Shown one piece after another: positions 25,001-37,352 of a DNA stretch of 64,000 nt; the first letter of the stretch is position 1; every line of letters begins with the position of its first letter. This DNA comes from Tigriopus japonicus (Eukaryota > Arthropoda > Copepoda > Harpacticoida > Harpacticidae), in assembly GCA_010645155.1 (NCBI GenBank), contig CM021317.1, positions 13,076,451 through 13,140,450 on the forward strand. Reading direction: 5' to 3'. The notes under the pieces were generated by a model. That model worked only from the letters and a program-made list of their open reading frames with translations. It had not been told where the DNA came from and searched no databases. The position numbers and the translations under genes are program-made.

Positions 25001-25283
25001 CATGGTCTTGGTCTTCCGCGTGATGCTTGAGCTAATGACAAACATTTCTGGGCCAGATTGCGTGAGCAACCATTGGGGATAATATCACAGGGTGTCCAAA
25101 ACCATTACGCTCCCTCTGCTCACCACAACTTTGCTTTTCTTTGCGGTCTCCTCTTGACTTGATGATGACCGACCTAGAATTTGGCCTACCACCAACGTAG
25201 CAAACATAGGTTTTTGAGGCACCCAGCGTCTCCCAATCTGAATATCCAATGCACCCAAATGTGGTTGTAGGCCACCCATGCAA

Positions 25284-25304
25284 GCCAACCAACCAACCAA
25301 CCAC
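25284..25304. repeat. (AACC)n short tandem repeat
   Basis: CCAACC units in tandem. Similar, looser CCAACCAACC clusters occur at about 23810-23832 and 46387-46396. Confidence 0.85.
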
Positions 25305-25603
25305 CGAGTCCGTGTGGAATTGAGGGTCAAAAACTGTTTGGGCCTCTGAAAGTGTTATTTGAACATGAAATGGTTCGCTTTGATTGCCGGGTTTCATGTT
25401 GAAGTGTGAGCAAAAAACAGTTTCTCGTGGTTTAATTACAAAAATTTAGAGCGAAGCAAATGTCATACGAGTCCAAGAAGTGCACGCACTTCGTTTCTGG
25501 AAGTAACCACTAATACCAAGTTCATTTGTAGTAAGGAGAGTTTTTTGTATTTCATTTCGACACAGTTCAAATCTTCAACTCCATCTCAAGAACATCCAGA
25601 TGC

Positions 25604-25634
25604 GCTCTCTCTCTCTCTCTGTTCTGTCTGTCTG
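25604..25634. repeat. (CT)n with adjoining (CTGT)n
   Basis: A CT run to 25620 followed by TCTG units. Confidence 0.88.
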
Positions 25635-27038
25635 TAATCTAAATTCTAGCCATTACATCTCGTCATGCAATCATTACGATAAAAAAACAGTTGCTCTCAT
25701 GATTTCACGTCTTGCCGTCATCATCAATTTTCCCTTAATCCGGATGAACAACGCAAATGGCAATCATAATAATGAAATCCCTCGGCCTCTTCTCCTCCCC
25801 AAAGTGTCATGAAATTTGAAATCAACATAGTACAACATCAAGAGACTAACTAACTGACTGCTGGTACAATACTAGAGGAAGCTCACTCTTTGCTTACTTC
25901 TTGGAAGTCTTGGAAGTGCTTCCCCCATGTTGGTACTAAAATCAGTCATGCAAATAGATATGCGTCTCAACGTTAACAAGTCCATTCGAATAACGCTCTC
26001 AACTCAAGTTTGGCGAATCCTTGGCCGATCATGATGATGACGACGACAATGATAAAGAAAATGGGGAGAACTCAGAACCTGGCAAGCTTTGTTTAAGATT
26101 GAAGGTAAATTGTCAATGGTAACTACCGCCTAACATCCCATGTTCTTGTGAACATGACGTTTTAGCTCTACTAGTGTATACGTACGTACGTAGATGAAAA
26201 TCGCCGGTTGAAATGCGCCTCTGGCTTGTTCATCTCATATCTGGACGAATTAAGTCACATTAAACAAAAGCCCGAACAAAGGCAACCCTTTTTTGAGAGT
26301 GAAAGAAACAGGAAGCAGGAATAAAGGCGAAGAAGGCAAGCTTTGTCCAAGTTTTCGAGGAGCAGCAGTAGTAGTGTCTCACCACTTGGAATAATTGTGT
26401 CGCTCATTGCTGTTGTTCAAGTATTACCCTCACACACCACGATCGAGTAGTACGTGCACGTTCGTTGTTTGGTACTGCGTAGGTCTCTAGGTACGTACTG
26501 TGAATGAGCACGTTTCTTCTGTCATTTGGTTGCACTCCCGTCTAATTGGACCACAATCAAGTCAAACAGGCTGAGTTATTTGACATTCAAATGGCCTTTA
26601 GACTGGATCAAGATCTCATCATCACCAACGTAAATGGATCCAAGTGAGTTCTCATGGCGGCTTTAACTGCATTTCTGTCACTTTGGAAACTTCTAGGAAG
26701 TGGACAACGAGTACGATGACGACGACGACGTCAAAGCAACGAAACTCGTTCCAACTAGTGATGGGATGCAAACAAGAGCTTGGGCAAGCGGTCCGGTACA
26801 GTACCTTGGACTTGCCGAAACTTGGGTCTACTTGGGTGCCTGTACAAGTATTTTTCCCACCTTACAGTTTTGCCAAATTTGCTAGGAATGAAGACTAAAC
26901 CTTCGGCATCAGAATTTCAATTAACCAGAAAGTTTCAGCGAAATAGGGCCCATGCCCTTGTTAGGATGGATTTTTAGATGAAAATACACAATTCAAAGCT
27001 TATGTATCGAGAAATGCAAAAGCTTTTGAGAATATTTC

Positions 27039-27050
27039 AAAAAAAAAAAA
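27039..27050. repeat. poly(A) run
   Basis: Twelve consecutive A residues, with a T run about 18 bases further on, so the two could pair. No retroposed body with a target duplication is evident upstream. Confidence 0.8.
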
Positions 27051-28552
27051 GAGTTGGCATCTTATATTTTTTTTTCTAGCAACTCTGAGTGACCGAGCTT
27101 GTTCCCAAGTGTGACTGTTAAATCTCATTCTTGATTGGCCCGATTAGTGTATTCATATGGGGCTTAGAACGGAAACTAAAGAAAAAACATGGTTTTTCAA
27201 ATGCTATCCAAATCAAAATATTTTTTGTTTCACTTCCACTGTTTATTGCTAAATTATTAAGGTCAAAAGATCATCGAAAATGCAACTTGACATTCTTTTC
27301 TTCTAAGTCACACTGCGAGTATCTTAACTCTTCAAAGAGCAACTGCCGGCAACTGCATCTTCCGATGTTCCTTGAGCTTGGGAAGTGTATTGGTGTATTG
27401 CCCAAGTAATGCTTGTCAACAACTTGTGCTTGGGGTGTTTGTGATGACTCATTACTTGCCCAAGTCACATCACTAGTTCCAACCCTTTTTCCGCCCAGAC
27501 ACGATCGCTGTCAGCGGAAAATTGCTAAAACACTCTAATTTGCTCTGAAATGCTGAATCAAGCTTACGCTTGTGTGACATGTGTGAGTGTAACTTGGTCT
27601 GTCTGAAAATGATACGTTTCTTCCCCCTTTTCTACAACTTCATTGGCTTGCTCTTCAACGAGGACGCTTTAGTCATTCGTGGTCTTTTTGGCTTGAGCGA
27701 ATTTGAAGTACGAACAGTGTGGGCAAAATTTGCAGAGATATAAAAAAACCGTGAACGGTGAAGAGGAGCAGTACGTACTGAAGGTACGTAATCAGCGCAC
27801 ACACGAATTACACACGTACAAATTACCCCCAATACACTTTCAGCAAGGAAGGACGAAGAAGATATATGTAGACTGGAAAAGTACCTATGAGCATGTGCAA
27901 ATACCATAGCGTGAGAAACACATTAGTTGCAAAAAATCAACTTGAAGGTGATGGTGCTCGTACCCACGTGGGTTTTTGCATTATGGATATCAAATGATGT
28001 TAACGTGGTTAATTGAAAGAAGTTCGCAATCAAGCTGAATCCAAGCAAACTAATGAATCTCTTTCCGGACGTTCAAGCACGTACTTGCCGTGTTTGGTCT
28101 TTTTGTACTCCTCAAACCTCCTTCATATCTGAGTTGGGCGGAAATTTTATGGCCATCAGAGATCCGCATCCTTTGTTTCAGTCTACATTTGATGATCTTG
28201 AATTTATGTTTATGGCCTCTTGAATTTTCGTGAAACCCGGCCTGTTTCGAGTGGTTTTCTGCATTTAGTGGCAAAGGATGCAACTTAGCTAGTCCGTGAC
28301 ATTTCACATAATGATATTATAGCAAACCATCACTTAGCGTGAACACACAAAGTCAGTGGATAGATATGCAGTGCGTAGGGAGGCTCTATTTTTCCCACAG
28401 TGCTCATTTGTCGCCAATGAAGGAGTTTACACAACACACGAAGTGCAGAAATCTGCGAATCATGATTGGTGAACAGACAATTAGGCTTTTTATCACCTTG
28501 AGCTACTTGGCATTCACTGAAGATGCATGGCTGGATGGTTAGTTGCTTGGCG

Positions 28553-28650
28553 AGATAGATAGATAGATGGATGGATGGATGAGCAGATGGGTTGAACCAG
28601 TCCTCGTGGTAGCAGTAGTGGTGGTGGTGGTGGTGGTGATCATCATCATC
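28553..28650. repeat. cluster of (GATA)n, (GGAT)n, (GTG)n and (ATC)n tracts
   Basis: GATA units pass into GGAT units up to about 28582, then a GTG run (about 28618-28638) is followed by ATC units. Frames translated here give histidine or aspartate runs and are artefacts of the repeats. Confidence 0.9.
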
Positions 28651-28821
28651 AACCTCATTACCACGGTACACGGTGGCAAAACGGTGGCAAAACCAACCGA
28701 GTTCTTCTGCTCCTAGTTCGTAGTCTAGAGCGACGGAAATTACCTCAACCGATCAACGAAGAGGCTACGTGAAAATTGCCAGTAAATGACCCGTGAAAGA
28801 CAGTTGAAGACTTCCTCACCA

Positions 28822-28856
28822 ATGCATGCATGCATGCATGCATGCATGCATGCATG
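28822..28856. repeat. (ATGC)n self-complementary tetranucleotide repeat
   Basis: About nine units of ATGC. The unit is palindromic when repeated, so each strand can fold on itself. It is followed by CCATCCATCC-type repeats at about 28868-28890. Confidence 0.95.
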
Positions 28857-31800
28857 TGCCTTTCTATCCATCCATCCATTAATCCATCCAAACCGAGCTC
28901 TACCTAAATCAAACTAGTTGCTCACCAAAAGAGGGAAGTACATAGCAAGCCAATTGCATAGAAAAGTCGCCCCCAAAGATAAAAGGTGAATGGTGATCCC
29001 ACTTTGTATGCTTCACGTCGGGAGTAAGTGTGACGTTAGCAAAAATTGAGCATTGACGAAGGAACACTGGCTACTTCGCTACCCCAAAACGAGAGAAAGG
29101 TCCAACCCACTCTATCTTCAGGCAACTTGAAGGAACGAATGCACAAAATGTGCTTTGAGAAATTGCCGTCTCAACGGCATTCTAAGAATTGAGTATTGCC
29201 ATGTTCGAAATTGAGATCTGTCAAGGGAACACTTGATAGATTTCCAAAGTTAATTGTTTGAAACGAAATGAGCTCAAATCGAAGGGTGAGCATTTGTCAT
29301 AATCAGGATTCATGAGCATCCTTTTACAGGACCTCGGGACGGACAGTTAAGGATCACCATTTGACGATGCCCTTATTCCATGATCCAGAGACAAGTTCTA
29401 ACCTAGCCATGCATATTTGATGTGGAATCTAGAAAAGCACTTTTGCTTTTTCCCCCTTGACAGGCATGGTGGCTCTCTAAAAACTCCCCTCGCCCCATTG
29501 GCCTCGTATTCCATACACAGAGGATAAAGTACTCAGGGCTGGCATGGAAAATGCTCAGTGACATCATGATTGTGCACAATCTCAAAAAAAACTGAACTCA
29601 CACAACCAACGTCATTTTAGAACACAGTCAAATCATTTGCACCCTGAGATTGCATAAGGGCTCGAGTGTTTATTCGACATGTTACGACTAGTAGAAATGG
29701 ATCCACATTCTGCAGAACAAGGTCCATTTGTGTGCCCAACTCTTGAAATCAACGGCCATCTTGAAGTGGCTGAGTATCGATGTATGCAAAAGTAGATCCG
29801 AAGAGAGGGATGTGAGTGGAACGTAGTGGTCCACCAGAGATGGGGCCATCAAGTCTGGCATGGTAGCGGCAACCGTGGAAGACTGAATGGCCAGGGAACT
29901 TGGGAAGAAAGATTGAAGATGTATTGAGAGCTTGCCTCTTGAATATTTTAGCTTTTTTCATGTACGAAATCTTTGCCCGTCAAAGATGTTGAGTCAACGT
30001 GGGTTCCCAAGTTGTTGGAACACATCTCGACCAAAACGCATTTGAATGATCTCTCTGAATGACGGTCTTTTCTTATTTCTACTTGGTTTTCTTACCCTTC
30101 CATTCAACTATTTCAAGTGCACTACTACCTACAATACAACAAACCCTTTTGCTTTTGCTCCGCCTGTCGTAATGAGACAGTGGGCTACTGCGAGCAAAGA
30201 ATTCCAAGTTGAGTCACGATTGTTCGTGTCTGAGATTTTCCACCTCCTTGATTTTGTCATTTGTCTGATCGTGATGATTTCCACAGGAATTCCCATTAGA
30301 CAGAAATGCCAAACAAAGAAAAGGCTACTGACATCAATAGAACTCGATGTGGGTTCCGCCGCGTTGATTAGATATTCTCTTGACAGGAAAACGATGAACT
30401 CACCTAAAATACGTACACGCATATGTTCAAGAATCAAGATGAGAGAAAGAGGCACTTTTCAAGCAATGGCCAACATCGGGAGAAATAGAAGGCGAAGAAG
30501 AAGAAGAGGTGCTCAATAAAAAGAAAGATGGATGGGTACAGTATGTTGTTTGAAGAACAACTCTGTCACGATTCTTCAAAATCAGACACGACACGTCGTC
30601 TTGACCTTCTTGGAGCACAAAAGTCGGATGCGATCCACTTTAAAAGAGTGAGATTGATCCTGATCCCGTCTTGCTCACAAATCTCGATTCTCCCTGGCGA
30701 ATGGCGAATCATTACCGAGAGTGTATCATCGTTTTCATCATCTTGGCGTCATCAAACCGTGATAGATGATCATTTCTGCTTCTCCTCAAGCCCCTCGAAA
30801 ATTCATCCTCCATGTAGTACTGAAAGTCCGCAGTTTCCCTACCTTCTACCCAACTTGCCTCATTCAACCTCCCGCGTTTTTGATAGTTAGTCAGTCCCCC
30901 GTTTGTTCCCTCCATTGGCCTTTACCCTTCTCTTCTCTTCTCTCTGCCTTCTTCTTTATCATCAGCATCATCATGATGATCACAGCCTCGGTGATGGCTG
31001 GGGATTTCTCCGTATTCATCAAATACTTTTTAGGGCTGCTCTCTTTTGGAGTTTCGACTTTGGCTCACTTTAGTCGTTATGTTACCACTCAGTCTGGCGG
31101 GAGCAAGAGGCAATGGAAATTTCCAAAATTGCTACTGCTTCTATTCGGAAAGAGCCTCTCAAAGGACTTGTTCGGCTGCCTCTTCCATATCTGGAGAGAT
31201 GACTCGTCAATTTCCTAAAATTGGAAATGACTACGTTATCGTTCCGGTTTGTTAAGAACATAAAAGGGCTGAACGGCAGCCCCAGTCAGAATACATTGAT
31301 GTAGAAGCATGCATGGCAACTAGGGCAACTGCCGAAGCTCGACGGACCAACTAAATACAGTAGTATACGTACGGACCTGCCAAGCGTTGAGCTCAAAATA
31401 CTTGAGAAAAAAGCCGAAATTATTTTCACAAAGTATTCAACAGAGCATAGAAACACATTTTGGACTTGGCTCTCTGAGGAACTGTTCATGCTTTGCTTTG
31501 TGGCCTGGGGTTATTTTGCCAATTCTCTAGTCATTTGTCCTCTACTCGAACATCTGACGGATACCTCAAAGCTCACAATTTACTTCGCGGTCAACCTCGA
31601 GGATGAAAATTGCCCCAAAAGTGACAGATCTCAAATGCAAAATCTGGTCACGCCCAAAAACAATCGGTTCTGTCCATCAAAAATGAATGCCCAGTGATGG
31701 GCTGATGGCCACAAGATCACCATGACCTCGTTCGCTCTGTGTGCCGCCATTATTATCTTGAGAACGGTTCAAAGTGCATGCCACGATGAACCAAAAATAA

Positions 31801-32190
31801 GCGGCGAAGACATAGTTTGGGAGAGATGGAAATTCTCCCGAGTCTCTTGAACAATGCTCTCAACGGAGGGTCTTTTAGTTTTTGCCAGTCACTCTGCCTT
31901 GATCCAACGGAAATGAAGCCAACTCTGGACGGAGTCAGCGTCGTATGACAAGGAAGGTGGGCAAGGGGCATTTATAAAAATGCACCATGATGCAACATCA
32001 TCCTCGCCATGAATTCAAATCCATCCTCGCCTAGCATGACATCCTCGTGGGATAGATGGTTGGATTTGAGAAACCACACGGGAAGCTGGCTTTGTTTCTC
32101 GTTGGCTGGAATTCCGGCTAGCTGCATGATGAAGCAACTGAACTGCAATTGCATCGTGTCATCATGATCTAATCGTGTTATCGGCTGGAC

Positions 32191-32215
32191 GAACGGACGA
32201 ACGAACGAACGAACG
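32191..32215. repeat. (GAAC)n short tandem repeat
   Basis: Five GAAC/GGAC-type units. Confidence 0.85.
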
Positions 32216-33726
32216 GGGGATTTAGCCCTTTTGTCCCTTTCAATGCCATGTTAATGAGAGTTTTCTTTGGATTTGAGTCTTTGCGACGCTTGGCTCGTCG
32301 AAAATTCAGCTTAGAATTCTCATTTAGACATTTAGATTCAACATGTTTTCAAACCTCGACTGAATCGGATTCCAACCTCTTTTAAGTAGAGTCGCTATTC
32401 GAAACGGAGGTTGAATGTTCAAGGCGTGTTTTGACGCATCACATCCACGAAGAGGTGATAATTGCACGTCTCTCCTCTGTTAAGACTAAATTATGACTGA
32501 TTGTTTCCCATTCCACGACTTGGTGCTGACAAAAAGTGACAACTGATGGAGGTGTTTTTTCCCGAGCCAAAACGGTCCTCATTGCACTTTTTTGCCGCTA
32601 TCGTCACTTTTTCGAGTGAAGCACCATAATTTTCCAAAGCAAACACATCGCTTGACGAGGTTCACAGAATCAGGCTTCTCATCGTGTCGGCCGCAAATTC
32701 CCAATTCCAATAATTTAGAGTTAGTTGGCTACTCTACTCGGCCCAAATGCGGATGCATTGTGTTTACGTGTGAACTCGGGCTCCCTAAATTTATTCTGAA
32801 TGACGAATAATCCCCATCGAGGGACAAGGGTCTTTGTTGAAATTGAATACCATTACAGGCCAAAAGAGAAAGACGAACGACAAAGAGCCAAACTAGGGTG
32901 GAAATACTTCTGTTGTGAGGGCTGTCGTTTTACTGACCCGACCCGCGGCCTCTTGTTGTTGGAGCTTTGTCCAATCTCTCCGATATCTGAAGGTACGGAC
33001 AGCTTGGATGGATGAATGCATACAGGCATCTGTGAGTGGTTTTTTCTACCAGGATGCCATGGCCTCAGCGACCCAAGCAACCATATTTTTGAGTGGGATT
33101 AGCGTTATTTACGCAAAGGGACTCTCCGTCCCATTAGACCCAATGGCGACGCATTGATGCATGCTCGTGAACGAAGTTTCAGCATTGTTGCACATTGCGT
33201 CATTGATGAACAAAGAGCATTTTCTTGTGCTTGAAAGAGGGCGTTTGTTGGTTGCGAGAACGAACACACCATAGTAGGAGAGATTGGCTAGCATTTGGAC
33301 GTATGGCCAATATTCCAAATAGGGGAACAAGTTGTTCCACCTTCTCGGGTCTAGTGTGGGTCCAGACGTAGTTCTTTGTTCACAGCCATGGAATATATAA
33401 ATATGCACAACAACAATGTTCTTCCCCTATCCTGATTCTCAATTTATGATAACTTCGTACTTTGGTGTTCGAAACCAATCAACAACCAAGCATCTGATGA
33501 TTCGTTGTGTGAGTAGCAAATAGCAGGAAGCCCCCTTAAAAACGAGAACAATCCCCTTTGTGACACACAATCTTTCTGTTCTACTACAAGCGAGTGAGGT
33601 CCTCCAAAAAATGGCAGGAATGGCGGTGGCACATGTTTGATTGATGCTCGACAATGGGTAGAAGAGCGTCAAACTGATGATGCCAAAGGTGTTTAAACGG
33701 TTCCTCTTTCCAACGTGATTATCCCA

Positions 33727-34028
33727 TTACCCGAGATAACCATAAAAACCCAACCTACGTAATCCTTCTGAACGAATGGCCCTCATTCCGTGGGTCTTTC
33801 TCTCGAGCAAAGAGCCCTCGCCACCAACGTCGTATTTTAAACAAACATGTCGTTCGTCTCCGTTTTCAATTGGTTGGGTGCCCAACACTGTCATGTTTGA
33901 GTTGTGTGGTGCCATCAAGAGCGCTTTGTGACCTTCAAATTGCATTCCGGACACCTGATGTGTCTCCAACGAGAAGAAAAATGCGGGCTCATTAAGCCAT
34001 GACATTTTCCACTTTGGGTCAAAATAAC
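33727..34028 (-). CDS. candidate terminal exon with weak MAM-domain resemblance
   Basis: From an acceptor-like site (tatgcggtcaacag) the minus strand is open for about 100 codons to a TAA at 33727. It contains LNEPAFFFSLETH, GHKALLMAPHN and HVCLKYDVGGEGSL. The order (Y/F)FFS-ET, then G-KA-L-(S/A)P, then CL-(F/Y), then G-GSL recalls the middle of a MAM domain, an extracellular adhesion module, and the single Cys sits where MAM has one. The last 25 residues do not fit, and no partner exon with the second half of the domain was found within several kb. A relic or chance similarity is possible. Confidence 0.2.
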
Positions 34029-36787
34029 CTGTTGACCGCATATTTCGGGGAAAAAATCCACAAAACCACGTTCGAGATTGATTAGCATATCGAGTACCTT
34101 TCGAACTGAACGAGTGAATTCTTCTTTAACTCATTGTGGCTGAACATTATCCAACCATAAGAATTATTCTCAGAATGGATAACCATTTCATAGGCCAAAA
34201 TCCGACAAAGCCACGTCGTACATTTACAAAACTTTCAGGGTGTGGTGGTTGTTGGACATTAGACAATATTCGTTTACCGTTGTTGTCTCAGTTACGAGTT
34301 CAGTCATGGGGAATAATAAGGCAAAACCAGGCGACACGATAGCAGTGTGAGGACACTAGGGAGCTGGTTTTCAAAACTCAGAGTAATCCTAAAATTACTA
34401 CTGACAAAAGAATGCTTGCACACACTCAGCCCACCTTCGGCAGATGGAAATGGAAATTCATTCTGGAGTAGTTCATAGCAGATTACTCTCGGACCAGGTA
34501 CAAATTGTTCAAAGGTTTGCCTCGTCCCCTCCTCTCTAATCCAGAGTAAGCTAAATGGAGTTTGGCTCTTGAGGACGTAGGTTGTGATACCCAATTTCAG
34601 GCCACCATTATCTCCTATGATTAGCCCAGAATGACAACGATTTTCGTGCAGCTTTCTGGCCTTCTCCAATACAGTTATGAGAAGGCCCGCAATAATGAAA
34701 AGTCGGGGAAAAATAATCACACTGAGAACTTACTTGTATTTAGACTCAATAATTGCCTTACAAGTATACCGTCGAATGCATTATTGGAACCTCCTTTTAG
34801 CCGACACGCAAGTGCTATTATGGAAATTTACTCGAGTTATGAGGGACATAGGTATGTAGAACTGTTCTTGGCTGTGAAGTATGTTCAGTTTATTTACTAC
34901 GAATGTGTCTGTGTGTGTGTGTCTATGCGAACAAGGGGAAGGAAAGAGAGGACCAAATCAAATTACCAAAGCACCCTAGCCGGTCCAAGGGAAACTGGAA
35001 CGAATGGCTAATCTGAGCAAGGTGGTTGTGCCATCGATGGTTGGCTACCAGCTCCACTACCACCGCCACTATCATCCATTGTATTAAGGAGGTATCTTAT
35101 CCATCATGTGGAAGTGAATATGTGTGTGTGCACTCGAACCAAGGGCAATCAATAATGCACACTACATAACAAGCTACTTCCAAATGCCCCATACACGTGC
35201 ATACATAATGCCATTGAGCCACTCAAAACGAGGACGAGAAGAGGGTGGACTTGGCTGTTGGATTCGGCAGCCAGATCACTCCTCAAGTGCAAAAGTTGGC
35301 GTTCAAGACAATTGAATTGTATTAGATATACAGCTAACGATGGTGCCAATGCCAGATCAAGCGTGGGTACCGATGTATGGAAGTGTCCCCATTGCGACAA
35401 CATCATTTCGATTGAGCGAGCAGAAGGCAAGTCATGCACGAAGCAATCCACGTCGAGCAAATTTCAATTTTTACGCATGTTCATAACAATGAATGGGAGT
35501 ATGAGGCTGAAGGGAGACATACAACAGAGTGAGAGAGAAAGAGGGAATTTTGGCACCCAACTGTTTTGAGGTGCCAACGACTTGCCAGACTAGTCAGTCA
35601 GCAACACATACAGTACAAACACATGCAAACACCTCCATAGTACAGTACTGCCACTTCGACATACTAATGCGCGACAACCACATTTTCGAAGGCCAGGTGG
35701 CACTTTCAGAATTCGAGAATGAAGGCTTTGAGAGAGTGAAGACGAGAAAATATGGAAGCATGCTCCAAAGAATGGAAACTTTCTTGCACCAAAGCCGAAT
35801 TCTCGGGCTTTGTGTTGAAGGACCTCGATCAGGTATGAGTTTCGTTATGTGAAGTGGAGTAACGGGGAGTTTTCACGGGGAAAAATCCGATACCCATTAT
35901 CGGTTTCCTTTTTCCACAACTTGGTCCATTATTCAAGGTCTCATTTTCTATCATTAGCAGATCCGTTCACGGCAAATTTGGGAAAAAATAATGGTTCCAC
36001 TTTGCGTTCGAGTGTTCCCAGATCCCCTTTTAGTTAGCCGCCCCAAAAGAACCACTTAAGAGTTTACAGGGAGCTTTTATCCCCAAAGTCCTTTTCCCAC
36101 TTTTTGTTTGGATCGACGAGTTTTTTGGGGAGAGCAAATGGGGTGACCTAGTCGCTCGTCGTTTCTGTTGTGGTGGAACGCGGAAAAGAGTCTGGAACCG
36201 GGAACCATTCGAGTGGCTTGGATGGTTCACTTTGCACGTTTTCAGCACTCCGTACATCTGCGTGAAGCGACGAAGGAACCATTCAAGATAAATTGTCCGA
36301 AGAGCAAGCTCGTTGAGAGAATGGCTCAAAAAGCTCGCTAATGGGCTACTCTTTCTTGCCCCAGCACTTTCCTTCCGTGATTCCATAGCCTCACAACCTC
36401 CTCATCGAAGAACGAGATGATCATGCTGCAACAACCCAAGTCTGATCACCCGGACTTGCACTTGGACTTTGGCTCAAAAGCAGGCAAGCAATGAGCTCGC
36501 TTTAGATTTCGGGAAGTAAAGAGGGAAAGAGCATTTTGGAATGACTCATTACCACAACAAAGAGGAAACAAGTTGGTCCAAACAGGTCTTTGAAATGCTT
36601 TTGTAAACAGGGCTGACTGCTAACACGGGTGAAAAATCCCATTGGCAAGCAGCAACAGCACACTCTGGGTGGCTCTCTGGAAAAAGTCCCATTAGAAGTG
36701 ATTTAGTGGCTTTTTCAAAGAAACTTTCCCCACCAAGTTTTGCACCCCCACCGCTCCGATGAGAGAGTCCAAGTGTTCCACCAGAAT

Positions 36788-36858
36788 GCTTGTTGTTGTG
36801 GTTGTTGTCGTTGAAGTAGTTGGTTTGGCAGTGTTAGTGGTCGTGGTGGTGGTTTGTG
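36788..36858. repeat. GT-rich (GTT/GTG) low-complexity tract
   Basis: Imperfect GTT and GTG units. The minus-strand frame here is a threonine run typical of repeats. Confidence 0.8.
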
Positions 36859-37341
36859 TTCCTTGTTTACTTTTCATTTCTACTTCAAAGTTAAATGGCC
36901 GAAAACGCTCGACAAGGATTCAAAATTGCGGTTAGATTCTACTCCAGTTCCACAAGAGCACTTTGGACCCACTACTAGCAAATGGAGCATGCTCCTTGAG
37001 ACTTGGCATGCATTCATAAGATCCCTTTGTGCCCTGGTTGAGGCGAGTGTATAAATTCACTTCGCAACTACAGAATTACTCGAAAAAAAGTTTTCCTTCC
37101 AGAGATTTGTCTGGCTTTTTGGCACGGCTAAGTAGTGGAACTACTCTTCGCAGAATGCAGAAATCTTCCTCGGCTCCTGGCTTTGTCCCCATGACTTCTA
37201 AGGGAAAAACTTGAAACAAGTTTAAAGTTGTGGAATATTTAATTGCAAAACTTTCTGAGTAAACTCTGAAATTAAAGCCTTGCTGGTAAAGGTAACTCTT
37301 TCCTAAACGACAGTGCAGAAGGGAGCGAATTTACAACTAGG

Positions 37342-37352
37342 AGGGGGGGGGG
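37342..37352. repeat. poly(G) run
   Basis: About ten consecutive G residues followed by a T run. Confidence 0.85.

Larger units (their letters stand above)
25640..33700. other. intron segment with simple repeats, no supported gene
   Basis: Holds the repeat cluster at 28.5-28.9 kb. Frames such as that at 29961-29752 (minus) and 30766-31218 (plus) are open for 70-150 codons but have no recognisable domain and overlap equally open frames in other registers. Confidence 0.5.

Noticed and set aside
28330..28671. Minus-strand frame with a histidine run
   Set aside because: The run comes from GTG repeats and the rest has no protein-like pattern.
29752..29961. Minus-strand frame reading HGCRYHARLDGPISGG
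   Set aside because: It looked coding at first, but the neighbouring frame on the same strand is equally open and there are no good splice borders.
30766..31255. Plus-strand 150-codon frame and an overlapping frame with a hydrophobic leader
   Set aside because: The hydrophobic leader has no upstream in-frame ATG and the two frames conflict. No motif in either.
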